DNA from: Microbacterium sp. ABRD28
GTDB taxonomy: Bacteria; Actinomycetota; Actinomycetes; Actinomycetales; Microbacteriaceae
Assembly: GCF_003850245.1 (NCBI RefSeq)
Contig: NZ_CP031015.1
Location: 2,728,001 to 2,792,000, forward strand
Direction: 5' to 3'
Length of the DNA: 64,000 nt
In this document: one piece after another, positions 26,233 to 34,732 of the stretch
Layout of the letters: the number at the start of each line of letters is the position of its first letter
How positions within the stretch are numbered: position 1 is the stretch's first letter
Notes under the pieces: model-generated
Told to the model about the DNA's origin: nothing
The model's database searches: none
The model's input: the letters and a program-made list of their open reading frames with translations, nothing else
Program-made: the position numbers and the translations under genes

Positions 26233-27342
26233 GTGAAGATCTCCCGTATTGCTCAGCTGGGCGCCGTCGCGGCCGTCGCGGCGCTGACGCTCACCGCCTG
26301 CGCCGCCAACGAGACCGCCCCCGCCGGCGGCGACTCCTCCGACGCTCCCGCCGAGTCGACTCTCTCGGGTGAGCTCGTCGGCTCGGGTGCCTCCTCGCAG
26401 GAGGTCGCGGTCCAGGCCTGGTCCGCCGGCTTCCAGGGCGCAAACCCCGATGTGACCGTCTCGTACGACCCCTCGGGCTCGGGTGCGGGTCGCGACTCGT
26501 TCCAGGCCGGCGCCGTCGCCTTCGCCGGCTCCGACCGCGCCTTCACCGCCGACGAGATCGCCGAGGGCCCCTTCGACGGCTGCGTCGAGGGCTCCGGAAT
26601 CATCGAGCTGCCCTCCTACATCTCGCCCATCGCTGTCATCTTCAACCTCGAGGGCGTCGACGAGCTGAACATGGATGCCGCCACTATCGCGGGCATCTTC
26701 GCGGGAACCATCTCCAACTGGAACGACCCGGCGATCGCCGCGCTGAACGAGGGCGTCGAGCTGCCCGACCAGCAGATCACTCCGGTTCACCGCGCCGACG
26801 ACTCGGGCACCACCGAGAACTTCACCGACTACCTCTACCAGGCTGCTCCCGACGTGTGGACCTACGAGCCCGACGGCGTGTGGCCGCTCAGCTCGGGTGA
26901 GGCCGCGCAGGGCACCTCGGGTGTCGTGGCCGCCGTCGAGGGTGGCGTCGGCACGATCGGCTACGCCGACGCGTCGCGCGCCGAGGGCTTCGGCCAGGTC
27001 GCCGTGCAGGTCGGCGAAGAGTTCGTCGCCTTCTCGCCCGAGGCCGCCGCCGCCGTCGTCGACGCCTCGCCGCGTGAAGAGGGCCGCACCGACGGCGACC
27101 TCGCGATCGCCCTGGACCGCACCCCCGACGAGGCTGCTTACCCGATCGTTCTGGTCAGCTACATGATCGCGTGCGAGGAGTACGTCGATGCCGCTCAGGC
27201 GCCGCTGGTCAAGGGCTTCCTCGAGTACGTCATCAGCCCGGAGGGTCAGGACGCCGCGGCCGAGGCCGCCGGTTCGGCTCCGGTCTCGGACACCCAGCGC
27301 GAGAACATGCAGGCTGCGATCGACCTGATCGTCACCGAGTGA
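26233..27342 (+). CDS. pstS: Phosphate ABC transporter substrate-binding lipoprotein PstS
   Basis: 369 residues. Lipoprotein signal peptide MKISRIAQLGAVAAVAALTL ending in the lipobox TACA, then a Thr/Ser/Ala linker. Phosphate-binding landmarks: LVGSGASSQEVA, SYDPSGSGAGRDSF, DDSGTTENFTDYL and the hinge GTISNWNDPAI. It binds extracellular phosphate and delivers it to PstCA. It is the first gene of pstSCAB, behind the PHO box; a strong hairpin after it likely keeps PstS in excess over the membrane parts. Confidence 0.96.
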   Translation: MKISRIAQLGAVAAVAALTLTACAANETAPAGGDSSDAPAESTLSGELVGSGASSQEVAVQAWSAGFQGANPDVTVSYDPSGSGAGRDSFQAGAVAFAGSDRAFTADEIAEGPFDGCVEGSGIIELPSYISPIAVIFNLEGVDELNMDAATIAGIFAGTISNWNDPAIAALNEGVELPDQQITPVHRADDSGTTENFTDYLYQAAPDVWTYEPDGVWPLSSGEAAQGTSGVVAAVEGGVGTIGYADASRAEGFGQVAVQVGEEFVAFSPEAAAAVVDASPREEGRTDGDLAIALDRTPDEAAYPIVLVSYMIACEEYVDAAQAPLVKGFLEYVISPEGQDAAAEAAGSAPVSDTQRENMQAAIDLIVTE

Positions 27343-27346
27343 CACC

Positions 27347-27382
27347 ATGGTGTCCGACCCGCTTCGGCGGGTCGGACACCAT
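27347..27382 (+). terminator. Intercistronic terminator between pstS and pstC
   Basis: Perfect 16-bp stem (27347-27362 with 27367-27382) closed by a TTCG tetraloop and followed by TCCTCTCCC. It is inside the pst operon, so it is probably a partial terminator or a 3'-end stabiliser of pstS mRNA. Confidence 0.8.
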
Positions 27383-27430
27383 TCCTCTCCCCCGGGAGAA
27401 CATCCGCACCCCACCCGAGAACAGGATGAG

Positions 27431-28384
27431 ATGACCACTCTGGCTCCTCCGGCGGCCGAACCCCGCACGAAGCCGAAGCAGCGCCCCGGCGACCGCTGGT
27501 TCTCGGGAACCGCGCTGTTCGCGGGCTCGATGATCCTCGTGACCCTTGCCGCCGTCGCGATCTTCCTCATCGTCCAGTCGATCCCCGGCCTCACCGCCAC
27601 GAGCGAGAACGCCTCGGTGCTGACCTCGACCTTCTGGTCGTATGTCTGGCCCCTCGCCTTCGGAACCCTCTGGGCCTCCCTCCTCGCGCTCGTGATGGCT
27701 GTGCCGCTGTCCGTGGCCGTCGCCCTCTTCATCTCCCACTACGCCCCGCGCCGTCTGGCGCAGACCCTCGGTTACATCGTCGACCTGCTGGCCGCCGTCC
27801 CGTCGGTCGTCTTCGGCCTCTGGGGAATCCTCGTCCTCGCGCCCGCCGTCCAGCCGGTCTACACCTGGCTCGTCGACAACGCGGGGTGGTTCCCGCTGTT
27901 CGCCGGGCCCGTCTCGGGCACCGGCCGCACGATCTTCACCGCCGCGATGGTGCTGGCGGTCATGGTGACACCGATCATCACCGCCATCTGCCGCGAGATC
28001 TTCCTGCAGACCCCGGTCCTCCACGAAGAGGCGGCCCTCGCCCTCGGCGCCACGCGCTGGGAGATGGTGAGGATGGCGGTGTTCCCCTTCGGCCGCTCCG
28101 GCATCGTCTCGGCCTCGATGCTCGGCCTCGGCCGCGCCCTCGGCGAGACGATGGCCGTGGCCATGGTGCTCTCGGCCACCGGCGTGGTGACCTTCCGGCT
28201 CTTCACCTCCGAGAACCCCAGCACCATCCCCGCGAACATCGCCCTGACCTTCCCCGAGGCGTACGGCGTCAACGTCAACGTCCTCATCGCCACCGGCCTG
28301 ATCCTCTTCATCGTGACCTTCGCCGTCAACGCGCTCGCTCGCTGGATCGTCAGCCGGCGCAAGGAATTCTCGGGAGCGAACTGA
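27431..28384 (+). CDS. pstC: Phosphate ABC transporter permease PstC
   Basis: 317 residues from the ATG at 27431 (ACAGGATG region upstream gives a weak Shine-Dalgarno). Six or so membrane helices; the first is FAGSMILVTLAAVAIFLIVQ. The ABC permease EAA loop is HEEAALALGATRWEMVRMAV, and LLAAVPSVVFGLWGILVLAP is the PstC-specific segment. It forms the channel with PstA. The gene is 1 nt from pstA. Confidence 0.95.
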   Translation: MTTLAPPAAEPRTKPKQRPGDRWFSGTALFAGSMILVTLAAVAIFLIVQSIPGLTATSENASVLTSTFWSYVWPLAFGTLWASLLALVMAVPLSVAVALFISHYAPRRLAQTLGYIVDLLAAVPSVVFGLWGILVLAPAVQPVYTWLVDNAGWFPLFAGPVSGTGRTIFTAAMVLAVMVTPIITAICREIFLQTPVLHEEAALALGATRWEMVRMAVFPFGRSGIVSASMLGLGRALGETMAVAMVLSATGVVTFRLFTSENPSTIPANIALTFPEAYGVNVNVLIATGLILFIVTFAVNALARWIVSRRKEFSGAN

Positions 28385-28385
28385 C

Positions 28386-29495
28386 ATGGCCCTCACCTCC
28401 GCTCCCCCGACCGAGTCCCCCTCGGCTCCCCCGCTCACCGTCGACCAGCGGATCACCACCGGTCGGCTGCCGAAGTGGGCGCCCTGGGGCATCCTGGGCG
28501 CCAGCATCCTGCTCAGCCTGATCTTCTTCGGCATCCTCGCCCTCGCCCCCGAGGGAAGCTTCAACATCGCCGGCTTCGCGGTCGTCGCCGCGCTGGTCTA
28601 CCTGGTCCTCATCACGGTCGTCTCCAGCGTCGTCGAGGGTCGCCGCAAGGCCGTGGACCGGCTCGTGACGGGCGTCGTCACCACCGCCTTCGCCATCGCC
28701 ATGGTGCCGCTGATCTCGCTCGCCTTCACCGCGATCACCAATGGCATCGCGGGGCTCTCGGCGGAGTTCTTCACCTCCTCGATGCGCAACGTCGTCGGCG
28801 AGGGCGGCGGCGCTCTCCACGCCATCGTGGGAACGCTCCTCATCACCGGCGCGGCCGCGATCATCTCCATCCCGATCGGGCTGTTCACCGCGATCTACCT
28901 CGTCGAGTACGGCGACGGAAAGCGCCTGGCGCGGGGCATCACCTTCCTCGTCGACGTCATGACCGGCATCCCCTCGATCGTGGCGGGCTTGTTCGCCTAC
29001 GCGCTCTTCGCGATCTTCTTCGGCCAGGGCATCCGGCTCGGCATCATGGGCGCGATCGCGCTGTCGGTGCTCATGATCCCCGTGGTCGTCCGTTCGTGCG
29101 AGGAGATGCTGCGGCTCGTTCCCAATGAGCTGCGTGAGGCGTCGCTCGCGCTCGGCGTTCCGAAGTGGCTGACCATCGCCAAGGTGGTCCTCCCCACCGC
29201 GATCGGCGGCATCGTCACCGGCATCATGCTCTCGATCGCCCGCGTCATCGGCGAGACCGCGCCGCTGCTCATCACCGCCGGCTTCACCACGAGCATGAAC
29301 TACAACCTGTTCGAGGGGCGCATGATGACCCTCCCGGTGTTCACGTACACCCAGTTCATGAACCAGGGCATCCCGGCCGAGGCGTACATCAACCGCGCCT
29401 GGGCTGCCGCGCTCGTTCTCATCCTGATCGTCATGGCCCTCAACATCGTCGCGCGCGTGATCGCCAACTTCTACGCGCCCTCCAAGGGCCGCTGA
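28386..29495 (+). CDS. pstA: Phosphate ABC transporter permease PstA
   Basis: 369 residues. After about 130 residues containing three hydrophobic helices not found in the shortest PstA proteins, the permease core has [39 protein letters not shown] and the EAA loop [20 protein letters not shown]. It pairs with PstC to form the phosphate channel. The ATG is 1 nt after the pstC stop, and pstB follows 29 nt downstream. Confidence 0.94.
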   Translation: MALTSAPPTESPSAPPLTVDQRITTGRLPKWAPWGILGASILLSLIFFGILALAPEGSFNIAGFAVVAALVYLVLITVVSSVVEGRRKAVDRLVTGVVTTAFAIAMVPLISLAFTAITNGIAGLSAEFFTSSMRNVVGEGGGALHAIVGTLLITGAAAIISIPIGLFTAIYLVEYGDGKRLARGITFLVDVMTGIPSIVAGLFAYALFAIFFGQGIRLGIMGAIALSVLMIPVVVRSCEEMLRLVPNELREASLALGVPKWLTIAKVVLPTAIGGIVTGIMLSIARVIGETAPLLITAGFTTSMNYNLFEGRMMTLPVFTYTQFMNQGIPAEAYINRAWAAALVLILIVMALNIVARVIANFYAPSKGR

Positions 29496-29524
29496 CCCCG
29501 TTCTCCACCCGAATCAGAGGAATC

Positions 29525-30304
<780 letters not shown>

Positions 30305-30318
30305 ACCTCGCAGACCTC

Positions 30319-30364
30319 CGCCGCGCGGCGTGCCCTGCTGGGGGGCTCGGCCCGTCGCGCGGCG
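30319..30364. terminator. Possible terminator between pstB and pabC
   Basis: 12-nt arms (30319-30330 and 30353-30364) pair at 11 of 12 positions around a 22-nt loop, between convergent genes. The left arm is itself a palindrome, so other folds are possible. Confidence 0.4.
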
Positions 30365-30391
30365 AGAGCACTGCCGTGCGTTCCGCGGTCG

Positions 30392-31276
30392 TCAGTCGCG
30401 CGGCGACAGCAGGTAGTCGGTCATCGATGCCGTCAGGGCGGCGTCCAGGGCGATCTCGTGGTCGTCCACCGCAACGATCGGTGCCGCGAGCCGCACGCTG
30501 GAGACCAGCCATCCAGCGTCGGCGTGTCTCAGTCGGTCGACCGAGATGGTGTCGTACCCCACGTCGAACCCCCGTCCGGCGAGATACGCGAACAGGCTCA
30601 GCTGCGTCGTTCCGTGGAGGATTCCCGTTGCCGGCTCGGGGGTGACGAAGCGGTCGCCGAAACGGACGATGACCGATGCGGTCGGCGCCTCCAGCACGAT
30701 CCCGTCGGATGACACGAAGACGGCGTCATCCGCTCCCCTGCGGCCCGCTTCGCGGATCGCGGCCATGTTCACCGCGTACGACAGGGTCTTCGCGCCGAGG
30801 AGCAGCCACGGGGCGCGGGTGAAGGCGCCGCTGTCGACGCCCCGGTCGAGGGTCACCACTCGGACGCCATCGCGGCGCACCCGCGAGAAGTCGGGGGCGG
30901 GCGAGGCGGTGACCCAGGCCGTGGGTCCGGGCCGATGATCGACGCCTCGGCTCAGGACGAGCTTGATGACAGACTCCCCGGCGGGGCATCGCGACGCGAT
31001 CTCCGCCACCGCCGCGCGCCACTGACCGAGGTGCGGAGCCGGAAGGTCGCACAGCGCCGCAGAATGCGCGAGACGCTCCAGGTGCGCGGTGACCTCCTGC
31101 GGGTGCCCGTCGACGACGCCGACGGATTCGAAGACACCGTCGCCGCGCTGCGCGCTCAGCTCGCCGACGCTCAGGACCGGGCCGGCGGGATCAACGGTCG
31201 AGAAGGTGTCGGAGAAGTCGCCGCGGTCGTCATCGGATGCGACGGGGTCGATCAACAGGGCGTGGCGCCGGGTCAT
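30392..31276 (-). CDS. pabC: Aminodeoxychorismate lyase-like class IV PLP enzyme
   Basis: 294 residues, fold type IV aminotransferase family. The PLP lysine is in LLLGAKTLSYAVNMAAIREA, the N-terminal domain has QRGDGVFESVGVVDG, and DDAVFVSSDGIVLEAPTASVI precedes the phosphate-binding TGILHGTTQ. It probably splits aminodeoxychorismate to p-aminobenzoate for folate synthesis. D-amino-acid or branched-chain aminotransferase activity cannot be excluded from sequence alone. The mycobacterial neighbourhood pabC/nitrobindin/glnR/pst supports PabC. The ATG lies 6 nt after TAGGCT. Confidence 0.85.
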   Translation of the reverse strand: MTRRHALLIDPVASDDDRGDFSDTFSTVDPAGPVLSVGELSAQRGDGVFESVGVVDGHPQEVTAHLERLAHSAALCDLPAPHLGQWRAAVAEIASRCPAGESVIKLVLSRGVDHRPGPTAWVTASPAPDFSRVRRDGVRVVTLDRGVDSGAFTRAPWLLLGAKTLSYAVNMAAIREAGRRGADDAVFVSSDGIVLEAPTASVIVRFGDRFVTPEPATGILHGTTQLSLFAYLAGRGFDVGYDTISVDRLRHADAGWLVSSVRLAAPIVAVDDHEIALDAALTASMTDYLLSPRD

Positions 31277-31282
31277 CCCTCG

Positions 31283-31288
31283 AGCCTA
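31283..31288 (-). promoter_or_regulatory. -10 box of pabC (leaderless type)
   Basis: TAGGCT on the minus strand, 6 nt before the ATG. Confidence 0.55.
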
Positions 31289-31334
31289 GGTCAGCACACG
31301 GACGTGACGGGAAGAGCTCCCGCGTCGGGTCGGT

Positions 31335-31340
31335 TAGACT
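31335..31340 (+). promoter_or_regulatory. -10 box of candidate structured RNA
   Basis: TAGACT (in GGTTAGACT). Seven nucleotides downstream (31347) begins the first arm of a 12-bp closing stem, the expected +1. It points away from pabC. Confidence 0.5.
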
Positions 31341-31346
31341 GGTCTC

Positions 31347-31424
31347 GCCGGGCCGCAGTAACCCCGGGCTCCATCTTCTGCCGCTGCGAGCGGCCATGCG
31401 CCGAGAGGCGTTCTGCGGCCCGGC
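31347..31424 (+). ncRNA. Candidate structured small RNA (three-way junction)
   Basis: No reading frame fits, but the plus strand can fold into a closed structure. Perfect 12-bp outer arms lie at 31347-31358 and 31413-31424. Inside are a 5-bp hairpin (31380-31394) and a 4-bp hairpin closed by a GAGA (GNRA) tetraloop (31399-31410). About 20 nt rich in C (31359-31379) stay single-stranded. The predicted +1 from the TAGACT box coincides with the first paired base. It does not show the conserved SRP RNA, tmRNA, RNase P or 6C features that I know. The GC-rich background lowers certainty. Confidence 0.4.
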
Positions 31425-31439
31425 ACTCACGTCTCCCGC

Positions 31440-32078
31440 TCAGGTGAGCGCGTCGCGGCGCCACAGGCCCGCGCAGGCTGAGAGGTCGGCCGCGTAGTCG
31501 GTGAGGCGCAGGGCCCGGGTCGTCAGCGCAGCGGCGCGGTCGGGTTCGGTCGATTCGTAGTCGTCCGCCAGATGGCTCGCACCCGACGCCTGCACCCGGC
31601 AGAACGCCGCGGCCCGTTCGAGCGCGACGGCGAAATCTCCCTGGAAGAGCCCGCGCAGCAGGGTGTCCACGAGCTCGACGAGCTCATCCGGCCCCGCAGG
31701 TGTCGGAGCCCCGGCGATGACCTCGTCGGCCGAGGCGAGCTCCACGCGCCCCCGCTCGTACAGCAGTGCGGCGGTGCGGGGGTCGTCGTGGATCATGAGC
31801 TGCAAGAGGTACAGGCGCCAGAGCGCGCCCGGCAGGCTCTTCGCGGGCGCGTGCGACCACAGCTCGGCGATGTCGTCGATCCCGTGGTGATCGGTGAAGG
31901 CCACGAGGCGATCCACGATCTCGGCGGTGGGCTCGGAGCGCACCCGCGTCAGCAGGGCCTGGGCGGTGGAGTGGGCCACCCGCGAGACTTCGGCGGGATC
32001 GCGCGAGGCGAACACCCGATCGAACAACTCCGCGGGGCGGCGCACCGGCTTGTGGAATTCCCTCGATCCGTCACTCAC
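31440..32078 (-). CDS. Conserved actinobacterial protein of unknown function
   Basis: 212 residues, all alpha by appearance, acidic, no signal peptide or membrane helix. It begins with KPVRRPAELFDRVFASRDPAEVSRVAHSTAQAL-type helices (positions about 9-41) and ends with TRALRLTDYAADLSACAGLW. I recognise it as a widely kept actinobacterial hypothetical protein but know of no function; some databases call it an RNA polymerase beta subunit, which its sequence does not support. The GTG is 7 nt after a TAGCCT box. Confidence 0.75.
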   Translation of the reverse strand: MSDGSREFHKPVRRPAELFDRVFASRDPAEVSRVAHSTAQALLTRVRSEPTAEIVDRLVAFTDHHGIDDIAELWSHAPAKSLPGALWRLYLLQLMIHDDPRTAALLYERGRVELASADEVIAGAPTPAGPDELVELVDTLLRGLFQGDFAVALERAAAFCRVQASGASHLADDYESTEPDRAAALTTRALRLTDYAADLSACAGLWRRDALT

Positions 32079-32085
32079 CCGCCCC

Positions 32086-32091
32086 AGGCTA
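32086..32091 (-). promoter_or_regulatory. -10 box of the 31440-32078 gene (leaderless type)
   Basis: TAGCCT on the minus strand, 7 nt before the GTG, in the 40-bp gap after rskA. Confidence 0.5.
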
Positions 32092-32118
32092 CCCCCGTCT
32101 TTCGCGGGGCGGCGTGTC

Positions 32119-32964
32119 TCAGGCGTCGGTGGTGATCGCGACCAGGGGGTCTGACGTGGGCAGGCCCGTCGGCGAACCGCCTGCGGGCTCGACCGACATC
32201 GCGATGGTGTCCCCCTGCTCGAAGCTGGCCTCCAGCAGCGCGACGGCCTCCCCGCCGGGAGCCGGTTCGAAGGTCCCCGCAGAGGTCACGTCGTCGCCCC
32301 GGAGCACCCAGAGTTCGAAGACCTGATCGTCGGTGAGCTGCGGCAGTCCGTCAGTGACGACGACCGCCTGCTCCAGCGAAGGCGACCAGCGGGCCGTCAC
32401 CACACCGCCGTCGGCGGCCTCGGCGGTCACGGACGCGGCGTCGGGCGCGGCCTCGATGGCGGCGAGCACCACCTGGGCGGGAGTGCGGCTCAGATACTCG
32501 TTCACCGACGCGGCGCCGAACCCGAGCGCGACGAGCAGGACGAAGCTCGCCGCGAGGGCGAGCATGCCCCGCGTCCAACGACGGCGGACGACGGCGATCG
32601 CCCCTGTGGTGGCGGGGTGGGCGTCGTGGTCGTCCGTGCGAGGACCGGCCGGCGGCGCAGCATCCGGACTCGGAGATGCCGAGGTGTCCTGCACCGCAGC
32701 CAAGAGACCGGTGGCCGACGAGATCTCGATCTCGCTCGCGGATTCGCCGGTGATCCGAGCCAACAGGGCGTCGCGGACAGACGGCGGCGGACTGACGGCA
32801 GGGACACCGTCTGCAAGGAGTGCAGCGGACTCGAGGGCGTCCTCGACGTGGTGAGCCCACTCAGGATGCGCGATCCGGGCCTGTTCGAACGCCTGCGCGT
32901 CTTCCGGCGACAGCGCGGCGAGCGCGTAGCCGGCCGCAAGCTCGGCGAATTCCTGTTCGTTCAC
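32119..32964 (-). CDS. rskA: Anti-sigma-K factor RskA
   Basis: 281 residues from a GTG that overlaps the sigK stop by 4 nt. The cytoplasmic N-terminus has the anti-sigma helices EFAELAAGYALAALSPEDAQ and HPEWAHHVEDALESAALLAD. A single membrane helix (GMLALAASFVLLVALGFGAA) lies near residue 140. The extracytoplasmic RskA domain contains QVFELWVLRGDDVTSAGTF and GDTIAMSVEPAGGSPTG, the hallmark C-terminal strands. It holds SigK inactive at the membrane and is released by regulated proteolysis in mycobacteria. Confidence 0.94.
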   Translation of the reverse strand: MNEQEFAELAAGYALAALSPEDAQAFEQARIAHPEWAHHVEDALESAALLADGVPAVSPPPSVRDALLARITGESASEIEISSATGLLAAVQDTSASPSPDAAPPAGPRTDDHDAHPATTGAIAVVRRRWTRGMLALAASFVLLVALGFGAASVNEYLSRTPAQVVLAAIEAAPDAASVTAEAADGGVVTARWSPSLEQAVVVTDGLPQLTDDQVFELWVLRGDDVTSAGTFEPAPGGEAVALLEASFEQGDTIAMSVEPAGGSPTGLPTSDPLVAITTDA

Positions 32965-33560
32965 GTTGTCACCCCCATCTCCACACGCAGTCGCGAGAGA
33001 CCGTCCCGCATCCTGGTCTTGATCGTTCCGAGCGGCGCTCCCACGAGCGCCGCGATTTCGCTCTGACTGTAACCACCGAAGTACGCAAGAGTCAGTGCTT
33101 CCCGCTGCGCCTCCGGCAGGGTTCCGAGCGCTCGATTGACTTTTTCTGCTTCCAGGCGCAGCTCCACGTGCTCCGAGACCGTGTCGTGGGCGACCCCGAG
33201 GTCGCGATAGCCCACGCGGATGTCGCGATCGGAACTCGACTGCGACGACCGGACCCGGTCGACCGCGCGGCGATGTGCGATCGTGAGCACCCACGTTCTG
33301 CCCTGCCCCTTGTTCGGGGCGAAGCGGGAAGCGGATTGCCAGACTTCCAGGAAGACCTCCTGGAGCACTTCTTCGCTCTGGGAGCGGTCGACGAGCACGC
33401 GCAGGATCAGACCGAACACCCGCGGCGAGAGCATGTCGTAGAGCCGGGTGAAGGCGTCGGCGTCGCCCTGAGCGACCTGCTGGAGGAGATCTCCGACGTG
33501 GTCGGCGTGCGGTTCGTCCTCGCGCACGTCGGCTCCGTCGATCACCACATCCAACAGCAT
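32961..33560 (-). CDS. sigK: ECF sigma factor SigK
   Basis: 199 residues from the ATG at 33560 (Shine-Dalgarno GAGGGGAG). Sigma-2: FTRLYDMLSPRVFGLILRVL and QSEEVLQEVFLEVWQSASRF; the linker has WVLTIAHRRAVDRVR. Sigma-4: TLPEAQREALTLAYFGGYSQ then AALVGAPLGTIKTRMRDGL, which reads the -35. The sigK-rskA overlap and the divergent MPB70/83-like gene reproduce the mycobacterial SigK regulon. No clear SigK-type promoter was found in front of sigK itself. Confidence 0.94.
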   Translation of the reverse strand: MLLDVVIDGADVREDEPHADHVGDLLQQVAQGDADAFTRLYDMLSPRVFGLILRVLVDRSQSEEVLQEVFLEVWQSASRFAPNKGQGRTWVLTIAHRRAVDRVRSSQSSSDRDIRVGYRDLGVAHDTVSEHVELRLEAEKVNRALGTLPEAQREALTLAYFGGYSQSEIAALVGAPLGTIKTRMRDGLSRLRVEMGVTT

Positions 33561-33657
33561 GCCGTACTCCCCTCGGAATCCCGATTCCGGCGCTCGGTCG
33601 ACACCTGTTCGTTGCGAAGCATCCAGCGGTTTGCCAGAACACGACGTCCCGCGCATC

Positions 33658-33684
33658 CCATCCGATCCGGGAGGGGTTCCGAAG
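33658..33684 (+). promoter_or_regulatory. Predicted SigK promoter of the fasciclin lipoprotein gene
   Basis: CCATCC (33658-33663) and CCGAAG (33679-33684) with a 15-nt spacer, close to the mycobacterial SigK consensus CCATCC-N16/17-CCGAAT as I recall it. Located 83 nt upstream of the ATG. Confidence 0.6.
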
Positions 33685-33766
33685 GACCCGTTGTACCCGC
33701 TGAACCCAGTGGGGTCCCTGCACCGGGGACGCGGCCCGTGCCGCTTCGACTATCAGGAGGAACGCA

Positions 33767-34438
33767 ATGTCACGCAAGACTCGTCTCACCGCCGGTCTTT
33801 CCCTCGCCTTCGCTGCGACGCTCGCGCTGAGCGCCTGTTCGTCCGGCGCCGGCACCGCGGAAGACACCATGGAGCCCTCGATGGAGCCGTCGACCGAGGC
33901 CTCGTCCCCCGCCATGGAAGAGGACATGGCGATGGACCCGGCCGCCAACCTCGTCGGCCCCGGTTGCGAGGCCTACGCCGAGCAGGTGCCCGACGGCGCC
34001 GGTTCGATCGAGGGCATGTCGACCGAGCCCGTCGCGGTGGCCGCATCGAACAACCCGCTGCTGAGCACCCTCGTGCAGGCTGTCAGCGGTCAGCTCAACC
34101 CCGAGGTCGACCTCGTCGACACGCTGAACGGTGACGAGTTCACCGTGTTCGCTCCGGTCAACGACGCGTTCGCCGCGCTCGACCCGGCGACGCTGGAGTC
34201 CCTCCAGACCGACACCGCCGGTCTGACCTCGATCCTCACGTACCACGTGGTCCCCGGCCAGCTGTCGCCCGACGAGGTCGTCGGCACCCAGACCACGGTC
34301 CAAGGCGCCGACCTCGAGGTGACCGGCTCGGGCGACGAGCTCATGGTCAACCAGGCCAGCGTGATCTGCGGTGGCGTCGTCACCGCCAACGCCACGGTCT
34401 ACCTGATCGACTCGGTCCTGACGCCGCCGGCTCAGTGA
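33767..34438 (+). CDS. Fasciclin-domain lipoprotein, MPB70/MPB83-like
   Basis: 223 residues, Shine-Dalgarno AGGAGG at 33755-33760. Lipoprotein signal peptide with lipobox LSAC, then a Met/Glu/Ser-rich linker of about 40 residues. One FAS1 domain follows, with [55 protein letters not shown] and [19 protein letters not shown], very close to mycobacterial MPB70/MPB83. It is a surface-anchored adhesion or sensing protein and the expected SigK target. Two hairpins follow the gene. Confidence 0.93.
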   Translation: MSRKTRLTAGLSLAFAATLALSACSSGAGTAEDTMEPSMEPSTEASSPAMEEDMAMDPAANLVGPGCEAYAEQVPDGAGSIEGMSTEPVAVAASNNPLLSTLVQAVSGQLNPEVDLVDTLNGDEFTVFAPVNDAFAALDPATLESLQTDTAGLTSILTYHVVPGQLSPDEVVGTQTTVQGADLEVTGSGDELMVNQASVICGGVVTANATVYLIDSVLTPPAQ

Positions 34439-34447
34439 TCTGATACT

Positions 34448-34474
34448 CCCGGCCGTATCTGGGGTACGGCCGGG
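34448..34474 (+). terminator. Terminator after the fasciclin gene
   Basis: Perfect 10-bp stem (34448-34457 with 34465-34474), 7-nt loop, 10 nt after the stop codon. Confidence 0.65.
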
Positions 34475-34489
34475 TGAATGGGGCGATGT

Positions 34490-34525
34490 GACCGCCGGTG
34501 CCTGGCGAGGTGGGCACCGGCGGTC
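34490..34525 (+). terminator. Second hairpin before tRNA-Lys, terminator-like
   Basis: Perfect 13-bp stem (34490-34502 with 34513-34525) followed by GCGTCGTTTCCCTCT. It would back up the first terminator. Confidence 0.65.
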
Positions 34526-34579
34526 GCGTCGTTTCCCTCTGAGCGGTCGACCAGCCCGACACCGTTAGGCTGGAACCGC

Positions 34580-34652
34580 GGGCCTCTAGCTCAGTCGGTA
34601 GAGCATCGGACTTTTAATCCGCGGGTCGTGGGTTCGAGCCCCACGGGGCCCA
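34580..34652 (+). tRNA. tRNA-Lys (anticodon TTT)
   Basis: 73-nt cloverleaf. Acceptor GGGCCTC pairs with GGGGCCC (one G-U), D-arm CTCAGTCGGTAGAG, anticodon loop CTTTTAA, T-arm GTGGGTTCGAGCCCCAC, discriminator A. CCA is not fully encoded (CC then G). Confidence 0.97.
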
Positions 34653-34719
34653 CCGCAACCACCCCCCCTGCATGCCCGAGACGATCCGTCAAGGGCCCGG
34701 GAGGGGACCTTTTCCCCCG

Positions 34720-34725
34720 TACCGT
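34720..34725 (+). promoter_or_regulatory. -10 box of the Ser/Thr kinase gene (leaderless type)
   Basis: TACCGT, 7 nt before the ATG at 34733; no Shine-Dalgarno. Confidence 0.45.
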
Positions 34726-34732
34726 TTCAGGT

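Noticed and set aside
31347..31424. Identification of the structured RNA as SRP (4.5S) RNA or 6C RNA
   Set aside because: The conserved SRP GGAA apical loop with its AGCAG side and the poly-C loops of 6C RNA are missing; left as an unassigned candidate.
34580..34652. tRNA genes as attachment sites for the integrated element
   Set aside because: Neither tRNA-Lys nor tRNA-Thr is duplicated or flanked by integrase genes; the element ends are mapped to the pilin gene.
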